Shown piece after piece: positions 1 to 6,675 of a stretch of 64,000 nucleotides of DNA (position 1 is its first letter; every line of letters begins with the position of its first letter). Location of the stretch: NCBI GenBank assembly GCA_034004685.1, contig JAVEWG010000016.1:6738-70737 (forward strand). Reading direction: 5' to 3'. The position numbers and the translations under genes are program-made. This stretch comes from JAEUNX01 sp034004685 (lineage in GTDB: Bacteria; Pseudomonadota; Gammaproteobacteria; Burkholderiales; Rhodocyclaceae). The notes under the pieces are model-generated. The model searched no databases, was not told the DNA's origin, and worked only from the letters and a program-made list of their open reading frames with translations.

Positions 1-123
1 GAAGCCCGCCAGCTGGAGCGCCGCGGACGCAGCTGGACCCTGGAACGCCACCGCCAGGCGGACGCGGCCGAGGCCCAGAGGCTGCGGGACCGGCATTTCT
101 CGGAATGCTTCGCCAGCCGCTGA
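1..123 (+). CDS. C-terminal fragment of an unidentified protein
   Basis: The window opens inside a reading frame that runs 40 codons to a TGA at 121-123. The visible tail is rich in Arg, Glu and Ala (for example LERRGRSWTLERHRQ) and could be helical. Codon third positions are mostly G or C, as in real genes nearby. No domain is recognisable from so little sequence, so no function is proposed. It converges on the leftward glutamate-synthase-like gene, with about 50 bases between the two stops and no clear T-run terminator. Confidence 0.5.
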   Translation, partial: EARQLERRGRSWTLERHRQADAAEAQRLRDRHFSECFASR

Positions 124-174
124 GGCCCCGGATGGGGCAGGCGCCCGGCGGACAGCCCGGGCTTCAACCCAGGT

Positions 175-1680
175 TCAACCGCGCTCCCCTGCCAGGTGCA
201 GCCCTTGTTCCCGGCGGGAGGGATAGGGAAACAGCATGTTGAGGGCCACCGTGCGGCCGTCGGCCTGGGCGATGCGCACGTGCTCCCGGCGAAATTCCCG
301 GGCCTGCCGCAGGCCGCAGGAGTGGGCGATCATGTCGATTTCCTTGTTCATGTTGCGGCAGTAGTGGGCCACCCGCAGGTACTTCTCTTCCACCACCAGA
401 CCCCGCTGCAGGCGCGGATCGTGGCTGGTCACCCCGGCCGGACAGGTGTTGGTGTGGCAGCGCAGGGCCTGGATGCAGCCCAGGGAAAACATGAAACCCC
501 GGGCGGTATTCACGAAATCCGCCCCGGCGGCCAGAGCCCAGGCGGCCCGGGCGGAAGTCACCAGCTTGCCGGCGGCCACCACCCGGATGCGCTCCCGCAG
601 GCCATACTCCAGGAGGGTATCCACCACCCGGGGCAGGGCTTCGTCGATGGACAGGGCCATGTGGTCCGCCAGGGCCTGGGGCGCGGCGCCCGAGCCCCCC
701 TCGCCCCCATCCACGGCGATGTAGTCCGGCGCGGCCTGCAAGCCCCGCAGGTGGATGGCCTCGCACAGTTCGGCGATGAAGTACCAGCCCCCCAGGGCGG
801 TCTTGATCCCCACCGGCTTGCCGGTGATGGCCCGCACCCGCTCCACCATGTCCAGGAGGGCCTTCATGTCGGGGATATCCAGATGGCGGTTGGGGCTCAT
901 GGAATCCTGGCCCGCCGCAATGCCCCGGATGGCGGCGATTTCCGGAGTCACCTTGGCCGCCAGCAGCACCCCGCCCTTACCCGGCTTGGCCCCCTGGGAC
1001 AGCTTGATCTCGAAGGCCCGCACCTGTTCGATGGCGGCCAGCTCCCGCAGGCGGGATTCGGACAGATTGCCCTCCCCGTCCCGCACCCCGTACTTGGCCG
1101 TGCCGATCTGCATGATCACGTCGCAGCCGCCCGACAGGTGGTAGGGGGAAAGCCCCCCCTCCCCGGTATTGATCCAGCAGCCGGCCTCCGCCGCTCCCCG
1201 GGACAGGGCCTCCACCGCCGGCCGGGAGATGGCGCCGAAGCTCATCCCGCTCACATTGACGATGGAGCGGGCGGCAAACGGCTTGTCGCAGTAACCCTCG
1301 CCGATCACCAGGGCCGGGGTGGGCTGCTGCTCCGACTCCAGGATCGGGAAGCCCGCATTGACGAACACCAGGGCGCCGGGCTGGTGCAGGTCGTAGGTGG
1401 AGCCAAAGCCCACGATGCCCCCCTCATTCTTGGCCAGGCGGTAGATCCAGGCCCGGGTGGCGCGGTTGAAGGGCATTTCTTCCCGGTCCCCCAGGAAAAA
1501 GTACTGGCGGAAATACTCCCCCAGCTGCTCCAGGAAGTAGCGCAGGTGCCCCACCACCGGAAAATTGCGCAGGATGGCGTGCTTCTTCTGGGTGATGTCC
1601 CGCAAATACCAATAGATCAAGGCCACCACCAGCACCACCACGATCAGCACCCCGGCGCTGACTGAAACCACCGTCATCAT
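175..1680 (-). CDS. FMN-binding glutamate synthase family protein (GltB central-domain-like)
   Basis: A 501-residue protein resembling the FMN/Fe-S domain of glutamate synthase, without the glutaminase domain. An N-terminal hydrophobic segment (about residues 3-25) should anchor it in the inner membrane. The flavin-barrel signatures NVSGMSFGAIS, NTGEGGLSPYH, KPGKGG and DGGEGGSGAAP are present. Near the C-terminus the cysteine cluster CIQALRCHTNTCPAG matches the iron-sulfur ligands of glutamate synthase. The start is one of two adjacent ATGs (1678-1680 or 1675-1677), preceded by a GGGGAGGGG ribosome-binding site; an ATG 17 codons upstream lacks one. It is divergent from nadC. True substrates of this stand-alone family are not well established. 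Confidence 0.88.
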   Translation of the reverse strand: MMTVVSVSAGVLIVVVLVVALIYWYLRDITQKKHAILRNFPVVGHLRYFLEQLGEYFRQYFFLGDREEMPFNRATRAWIYRLAKNEGGIVGFGSTYDLHQPGALVFVNAGFPILESEQQPTPALVIGEGYCDKPFAARSIVNVSGMSFGAISRPAVEALSRGAAEAGCWINTGEGGLSPYHLSGGCDVIMQIGTAKYGVRDGEGNLSESRLRELAAIEQVRAFEIKLSQGAKPGKGGVLLAAKVTPEIAAIRGIAAGQDSMSPNRHLDIPDMKALLDMVERVRAITGKPVGIKTALGGWYFIAELCEAIHLRGLQAAPDYIAVDGGEGGSGAAPQALADHMALSIDEALPRVVDTLLEYGLRERIRVVAAGKLVTSARAAWALAAGADFVNTARGFMFSLGCIQALRCHTNTCPAGVTSHDPRLQRGLVVEEKYLRVAHYCRNMNKEIDMIAHSCGLRQAREFRREHVRIAQADGRTVALNMLFPYPSRREQGLHLAGERG

Positions 1681-1750
1681 GCTTCGCCCCTCCCCTGGCC
1701 CGGCCGCCCCGGGTGATAGAATGGCTCCCATTTAATCCCGAAGCTCGCCC

Positions 1751-2599
1751 ATGATCCAGCTTGAACAGCTCCGCGTTGAAATTCAGCGTTCCGTGGCCAC
1801 CGCCCTGGCCGAAGACATCGGCACCGGCGACCTCACCGCCCGCCTCATCCCCGCCGATGCCAATGCCCGGGGCCGGGTGATCACCCGGGAGGCCGCAGTG
1901 ATCTGCGGCACCGCCTGGTTCGACGCCGCCTTCGCCGCCCTGGACCCCGCCGCCACGGTGATCTGGCATGTGCACGATGGCGCCCAGGTGGCCCCCGGCG
2001 ACACCCTGTGCGACGTGGTGGCCAGCGCCCGGGCACTCCTCACCGCCGAGCGCACCGCCCTGAACTTCCTCCAGCTCCTCTCCAGCGCAGCCACCGCGAC
2101 CCGCCGCTTCGTGGATGCGGTAGCCGGCACCGGGGCCCGCATCGTGGATACCCGCAAGACCCTGCCCGGCCTGCGCCTGGCCCAGAAATACGCGGTCAAG
2201 GTGGGGGGCGGCACCAACCACCGGATCGGCCTCTACGACGGGGTGCTGATCAAGGAAAACCACATCATCGCCGCCGGCGGCATTCCCGCCGCCCTGGCCC
2301 AGGCCCGGGAGATCGCCCCTTCCAACGTGTTCATCCAGGTGGAAGTGGAATCCCTGGCGGAACTGGAAGAAGCCCTCCAGGCCGGCGCCAGGATGATCCT
2401 GCTGGACAACATGGAGCTGGAGCAGATGCGCCAGGCGGTGAGCCTCACCGCCGGCCGTGCCGAGCTGGAAGCTTCAGGCGGGGTGAGTCTGGAGCGGGTA
2501 CGGGCCATCGCCGAAACCGGGGTGGACCGGATCTCCATCGGCAGCCTCACCAAGGACGTGCGGGCCATCGACCTTTCCCTGCGCCACGTGGAAGAGTGA
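1751..2599 (+). CDS. nadC: Nicotinate-nucleotide pyrophosphorylase (quinolinate phosphoribosyltransferase)
   Basis: A 282-residue cytoplasmic enzyme of de novo NAD synthesis, converting quinolinate and PRPP to nicotinate mononucleotide, CO2 and pyrophosphate. Length is normal for NadC. The N-terminal motif EDIGTGDLT, the central VDTRKTLPGLR and KYAVKVGGGTNHR segments (PRPP/quinolinate site) and the C-terminal EASGGVSLERVRAIAETGVD strand-loop of the alpha/beta barrel are all intact. It lies 70 bp from the divergent glutamate-synthase-like gene. No nadA or nadB is visible in the window. Confidence 0.97.
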   Translation: MIQLEQLRVEIQRSVATALAEDIGTGDLTARLIPADANARGRVITREAAVICGTAWFDAAFAALDPAATVIWHVHDGAQVAPGDTLCDVVASARALLTAERTALNFLQLLSSAATATRRFVDAVAGTGARIVDTRKTLPGLRLAQKYAVKVGGGTNHRIGLYDGVLIKENHIIAAGGIPAALAQAREIAPSNVFIQVEVESLAELEEALQAGARMILLDNMELEQMRQAVSLTAGRAELEASGGVSLERVRAIAETGVDRISIGSLTKDVRAIDLSLRHVEE

Positions 2600-2677
2600 G
2601 CCCGCTTGCCGGCCCCGGCATGACGCGGTATAACCCCAGCACCCTGGCGGCCCTCGCCCGCCCTGGAGCCTGACCCT

Positions 2678-2815
2678 ATGCTCTTCGCCATTTACTACCT
2701 CGCCGCCTTGCTGATCCTGATGCTCCACTTCACCGGTTTCCTGGCCCGCCACAATATCGAGTGGCTGCTCTACGTGGTGGCGGTGACGGTGTTTCCGGCG
2801 GTGATCTACCTTTGA
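2678..2815 (+). CDS. Small two-helix membrane protein, 45 aa
   Basis: A short ORF of 45 codons starting at ATG 2678 and ending TGA 2813-2815. The product is almost entirely hydrophobic, with two predicted membrane helices (about residues 3-22 and 28-44) separated by a short polar loop FLARHNIE. Codon third positions are strongly G/C biased, and the ORF ends just before a strong intrinsic terminator, as expected for the last gene of a nadC transcript. No family is recognised. It is 78 bases downstream of nadC on the same strand. Confidence 0.6.
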   Translation: MLFAIYYLAALLILMLHFTGFLARHNIEWLLYVVAVTVFPAVIYL

Positions 2816-2839
2816 ACCAGCCCGCCAGCCAGACCGAAG

Positions 2840-2867
2840 CGGACCCTGCGGGGTCCGTTTTGTTTTT
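2840..2867 (+). terminator. Intrinsic terminator after nadC and the small membrane protein
   Basis: A perfect 7-bp stem CGGACCC/GGGTCCG with a four-base loop is followed by TTTTGTTTTT. It would end rightward transcription of nadC and the 45-residue membrane protein. Confidence 0.9.
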
Positions 2868-2930
2868 GCGGAACGCGCTCACCGCCCCCACCGGGCCCGG
2901 TGGGCCCCATGCCGCCACCCCAACAACCCC

Positions 2931-3185
2931 ATGCCCATCAGCCACCTCCAGGTGAGTCTCTTCCTCCGCTACGACGGCGACCCCGACGGCCTCGCCCGCC
3001 ACGGTTCGGCGGAGGAGCAGGGCCTGATGGCGGGGGGTGCCTGGGATGAAATCGAGCAGCTCCGGCTGGAGCTGGCCAACCTGAAGGCCGGCCAGCGCTC
3101 CCCGGCGGCCAGGCAACGGGCGCTGACCCGGGCCGCGGCGGCCCTGGAAGAACCCGCCTTCGCCCTGCTCTGGCGCCACGCCTGA
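2931..3185 (+). CDS. Hypothetical protein, 84 aa
   Basis: An 84-codon ORF with strong G/C third-position bias, which supports it as coding. The product begins MPISHLQVSLFLRYDGD and has a charged, probably helical middle and end (EIEQLRLELANLKAGQ and ARQRALTRAAAALEE). No signal peptide, membrane segment or known motif is visible. There is no good Shine-Dalgarno sequence before the ATG, so the exact start is uncertain. It stands alone between a terminator and the DUF2889 gene. Confidence 0.55.
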   Translation: MPISHLQVSLFLRYDGDPDGLARHGSAEEQGLMAGGAWDEIEQLRLELANLKAGQRSPAARQRALTRAAAALEEPAFALLWRHA

Positions 3186-3323
3186 GCACCCCGGCCGGTC
3201 ACGCCACCCAGGCAAGCAGGGCTTTCTGGACGGCGAGCTCCCCGCATGGAACCCGTCCAGCCCCTGAGGGATAATGCCCCCACAAGGACAACAACACCCT
3301 GTCCCCCAAGGAGCCAAACAGCC

Positions 3324-4163
3324 ATGTCGGAAAATCCCAACACCCCAAGCCCTGGGCCAGGCCAGCCAGCGGCGGCAGGCTTTAGCGATGGCAGCAAACA
3401 AAAAAAGGGCTGCTATCGACGCCTGATCGACCTGCGGGCTCCGGACCCGACAACGGCGATCGGATGGATGGAGGACGACTTCCATCATTTTGGCGTGACC
3501 ATCACCCACGACGGCACCACCATCCAGAAGGTCCATGCCTCCTCGCCCCGCTACCCCTGGACCACCTGTCCGGGCGCCCTGGAGGCCATCCGCGTGCTGG
3601 AGGGCAAGCCCCTGGTGGCCCGGGCGTCCGACATCGGCCAGCTGGCGGACATGCGCCGCCAGTGCACCCACCTCTTCGACCTGGCGGGCCTGACCCTGGC
3701 CCACGCGGCCAATGGCCACGATCACCGCCGCTATGAAATCCTGATCCCGGACCGGGCGGTCCTCTGGGACGACCAGGGCAAGCTCAAGGGTTTCGGCCCC
3801 ACCACCGCGACCCTGTCCTCGGAGGGCACCGTTTTGATGGCCTGGAACATCGACGGGCAAGCCATCGTGGGCCCGGACGCCTACGCGGGCCACTCCCTGC
3901 AGGAAGGCTTCCGGGAATGGACGGAGGCCATGCCCCTGGAAGAGGCGGAATACGCCACCATCCTGCGCCGCGCCATCCTGGTGGGGTCCGGACGCCTGAT
4001 CAGCATGGAAAAGGTGGAGACCGCCGAGCATACTGGAATGGGTCCGGTATGCTTCACATACCAGCCGGAACAGCGAAAGCTAGCCCGTTTCATCCAAGCG
4101 GCCCGCCTGGACTTCGCCGACCGCCCCGAAGATCTCCTTCGGAACGTCAACGACGTACCCTGA
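3324..4163 (+). CDS. DUF2889 domain-containing protein
   Basis: A 279-residue protein. After a low-complexity N-terminus rich in Pro, Gly and Ala (about 1-25) comes a region matching DUF2889 as I recall it: YRRLIDLRAPDPTTAIGWME, then DDFHHFGVTITHDG, then a TCPGA segment followed by CTHLFDLAGL. The family has no settled function; members often sit in aromatic or steroid catabolism loci. The start is the ATG at 3324, preceded by AAGGAG; the frame stays open further upstream without a better site. It is followed 62 bases later by a cupin gene on the same strand, so the two are probably co-transcribed. Confidence 0.8.
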   Translation: MSENPNTPSPGPGQPAAAGFSDGSKQKKGCYRRLIDLRAPDPTTAIGWMEDDFHHFGVTITHDGTTIQKVHASSPRYPWTTCPGALEAIRVLEGKPLVARASDIGQLADMRRQCTHLFDLAGLTLAHAANGHDHRRYEILIPDRAVLWDDQGKLKGFGPTTATLSSEGTVLMAWNIDGQAIVGPDAYAGHSLQEGFREWTEAMPLEEAEYATILRRAILVGSGRLISMEKVETAEHTGMGPVCFTYQPEQRKLARFIQAARLDFADRPEDLLRNVNDVP

Positions 4164-4225
4164 CCGGGGGCAGCGATCCCCGGCAACAAAAACAACCGCG
4201 GCATTTCACCAAAGGAGCAGACAGC

Positions 4226-4726
4226 ATGAAGGGTGGCCCCAGCATCAAGCATCTCGACGACATCCCCACCGAGGAGATGTTGCGTTTCCAGTTCGCCGAT
4301 GGGCGCACCGCCTCCATCTGGGAGAAGTGGATCGAAATGTCCCCCCGCTACGTGGCCTTCTGGAACCGCTGGGATCCGGGAGCCATGTCGCCCCTCCACG
4401 GCCACACCGGGGACCACAGCAACTTCGTCCTGAAGGGGGAGATCCGTTGTGGCGACATGGTGTGCAAGGCCGGCACCCACATCATGCTGGAGTGGGGCGA
4501 TCTGTTCGGCCCCTGGGAAGCGGGCCCTGAAGGCTGCGAACTGTATGGCTTCATCGCCGGCGAAGGGAGTCCCTTCTCCGGCGATCCGGCGGTCTTCCAG
4601 GCCTTGCTGACAGCCCGGGGGGCCACCATGGTGCCCCTGCCCATGCCCAAACACCTGCCCCCCTGGGCCAAGCTCCAGTACGCCCAAGGCGGAGTCACCA
4701 ACTGGACCGCCGAAGCCAGGAAATAG
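4226..4726 (+). CDS. Cupin-fold protein
   Basis: A 166-residue protein with a cupin-type metal site: HGHTGDHSNFVLKGEIRCGD supplies the first cupin motif (G-x5-H-x-H-like spacing, then E) and HIMLEWGDLFGPWE lies where the second should be. No catalytic partner domain is present. The start at 4226 has AAAGGAG ten bases upstream. It could be a small dioxygenase, isomerase or ligand-binding cupin; the sequence does not decide. It sits between the DUF2889 gene and an endonuclease/exonuclease/phosphatase-family gene, all on the same strand with short gaps. Confidence 0.78.
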   Translation: MKGGPSIKHLDDIPTEEMLRFQFADGRTASIWEKWIEMSPRYVAFWNRWDPGAMSPLHGHTGDHSNFVLKGEIRCGDMVCKAGTHIMLEWGDLFGPWEAGPEGCELYGFIAGEGSPFSGDPAVFQALLTARGATMVPLPMPKHLPPWAKLQYAQGGVTNWTAEARK

Positions 4727-4750
4727 GGGCGCCCAGCCAGGCCAACCGCC

Positions 4751-5542
4751 ATGCTCAAGGTGATGAGCTTCAACCTCCGCTACGGCCTGGCCGATGATCG
4801 GGAAAATGCCTGGAGCCATCGCCGGGCCCTGGCCCTGGCCAGGATCCGCACCTTCGATCCGGACCTGCTGGGCCTGCAGGAGTGCCTGGACAACGACCAG
4901 GCCGAGTTCATCACCACCGGACTGCCGGACTACCAGTTCCTCGGCATCCAGCGGGGCGGCGAGGGGGAAAGCGCCATCGAGATGGCCCCCCTGCTGTTTC
5001 GCGCTGCCCGCTTCAAGCTGGTCCGCCATGGCTGCTTCTGGCTGAGCGACGCCCCCGGAACCCCCGGCAGCCGGGGCTGGGACGGGGACTTTCCGCGCAC
5101 CGCCACCTGGGCCACCCTGGTCCACCTGCCCTCGGCGCGGCCCCTGGTTATTCTCAACACCCACCTGGACTACCAACCCCGGGCCCTGCAAGAATCCGCC
5201 CGGATGCTAAGCGGCTGGGCCCGCCAGACAGGCGCGACCCACCCCCTGGTGATCACCGGCGACTTCAACGCGGGCAAGGATTCCCCGGTCCACCGGGCCC
5301 TCACCACGGAAGCCGGGCTGGTGGACACCCACCGCCGGATCCATCCCGACTGCGACGAAATCACCTACCACGGCTACGGCCAGGCGCCGGATGCCGGGCC
5401 CCTGGACTGGATTCTGGCCTCCAAGCACTTCACGGTGGTGGATGCCACCATCGACCGCTGGCACGAAGGCCCCCTTTTCCCCTCCGACCACTACCCCCTC
5501 ACCGCCACCCTGGACTGGAAACCCGAGCCCCCCCGTTCATGA
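4751..5542 (+). CDS. Endonuclease/exonuclease/phosphatase (EEP) family hydrolase
   Basis: A 263-residue EEP-superfamily protein. Hallmarks in order are MSFNLRYG (Asn ligand), LLGLQE (metal-binding Glu), LNTHLDYQ, ITGDFNAGKDSP (Asp/Asn) and SDHYPL (catalytic His) at the C-terminus. Absence of a signal peptide suggests a cytoplasmic enzyme. EEP members cleave phosphodiester or phosphomonoester bonds in nucleic acids, sphingomyelin, inositol phosphates or similar; the substrate cannot be assigned here. Its TGA overlaps the ATG of the next gene (ATGA), so the two are translationally coupled. Confidence 0.9.
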   Translation: MLKVMSFNLRYGLADDRENAWSHRRALALARIRTFDPDLLGLQECLDNDQAEFITTGLPDYQFLGIQRGGEGESAIEMAPLLFRAARFKLVRHGCFWLSDAPGTPGSRGWDGDFPRTATWATLVHLPSARPLVILNTHLDYQPRALQESARMLSGWARQTGATHPLVITGDFNAGKDSPVHRALTTEAGLVDTHRRIHPDCDEITYHGYGQAPDAGPLDWILASKHFTVVDATIDRWHEGPLFPSDHYPLTATLDWKPEPPRS

Positions 5543-5949
5543 GCACCTGGATTCTCCCCGCCCTGGCCTGCCTCGCCTTCTGGGGGGTGAGCCGCTTCCT
5601 CCCCAAGCTCGCCACCCGCCACCTGGACCCCCACAGCGCCCTCCTCTTCGAGGTCATGGGTGAAGTTCTGGTGGCCCTGGCGGTGCTGGCCTCCCTGGGC
5701 TTCAAACCCAATTTCGATCCGCGGGGCGCCAGCTACGCCCTGGCCGGCGGCATGCTGGGCGGCCTGGGGGTCTACGCCTACCTGCTGGCCGCCCAGCGGG
5801 GGCACGTCTCCCAGCTGGTGGTGGTCACTGCCCTCTACCCGGTGATCACCGTGGCACTGGGGGTCCTGATGCTGGGGGAAAGCATGAACCTCAGGCAGGG
5901 TCTGGGCATGGGGCTGGGCCTGCTGGCGATCCTCCTGGTGGCGACCTAG
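5539..5949 (+). CDS. EamA/DMT-family small transporter, single EamA repeat
   Basis: A 136-residue, four- or five-helix membrane protein beginning MSTWILPALACLAFWGVSRF. Its pattern (small first helix, AGGMLGGLGVYAYLLAAQRG, then VVVTALYPVITVALGVLMLGE and a final helix) matches one EamA unit of the drug/metabolite transporter superfamily. Members of this size are thought to act as dimers. The ATGA overlap with the preceding EEP hydrolase gene makes co-expression likely. Substrate unknown. Confidence 0.85.
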   Translation: MSTWILPALACLAFWGVSRFLPKLATRHLDPHSALLFEVMGEVLVALAVLASLGFKPNFDPRGASYALAGGMLGGLGVYAYLLAAQRGHVSQLVVVTALYPVITVALGVLMLGESMNLRQGLGMGLGLLAILLVAT

Positions 5950-6005
5950 ATGTTGAGTTGCAATCTTGCCGGAGCGGATGTCTGCAAGGGATCCATGACA
6001 TGCTG

Positions 6006-6076
6006 GCGGGATGAATCCCGCCCTACCAACCCGGCGGGAGATCCTTCGATCCGCCGTAGGGCCGGATTCATCCGGC
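6006..6076. repeat. REP-like inverted repeat pair
   Basis: A 21-bp sequence at 6006-6026 (core GCGGGATGAATCCCGCCCTAC) is repeated inverted at 6056-6076 with 19 of 21 positions conserved. Each arm is itself palindromic (GCGGGAT...ATCCCGC style), and the spacer contains a GGCGG/CCGCC pairing. The whole 71 bases could fold into a compact structure typical of REP/BIME elements. It lies in a gene-less stretch just after the EamA gene. Confidence 0.65.
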
Positions 6077-6675
6077 CTGCTTGAATTGATGAGCACATCG
6101 GCAGCCTCTCCCGGGCAGGGCAACGCCGCTGCGCCAACACGCCCGTCTCGGGCCCTACGCTCCCCGTTGCGTGCTACACGGCACGAGCCGCCGAAGAGCG
6201 CTGCCATCCGCCCCATCTCCGGTCTTCCTCAGGGCGGTGGCAGCTCCGGCCTGAGGCTCAGCCGCCCGGCGGGCCTTCATGTCCCCGGCAACGCCACCTC
6301 CAGCCCCACCCCGCCGTCGGCCCGGGACAGGCCATCCCCCAGGACCAGCTGGCCGCCATGGACTTCCGCCACCACCCTATCGTTCACCGCCAGACCAAGC
6401 TTCGCGTCTTCGATCACCAATCAAGGATGCCCTGCCCGCGTCATCAAGGGTGCGAAGGAAGAAACCACCGCAGGCCCGCGACCCGGACAAGCTTGAAATC
6501 GCATCCGGCGGCGCCCGTACCGTGGAAGAGGCCAACAAGAAAACCCAGGACACGAAGATCGTGCAACACCTGGCCATCAGAGAACGAGCGGCGCAGGTGT
6601 TTGAGCCGCACCCAGCCGTCGCCGGGGCTTCCTCAAGCGTTCCCAGCCTTCTCGGGTTTCACCCCTGCACCCCCT
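6077..6675. other. Gene-less stretch with possible decayed coding remnants
   Basis: About 600 bases with no intact gene I can support. Open frames on both strands are short or have implausible composition. Short stretches look gene-derived: on the + strand near 6362-6410 a frame reads HHPIVHRQTKL, reminiscent of the start of EAL or HDOD signalling domains. Near 6498-6610 a frame reads VEEANKKTQDTKIVQHLAIRERA, unlike random GC-rich translation. These are in different frames and are best viewed as debris of one or more lost genes. Confidence 0.35.
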
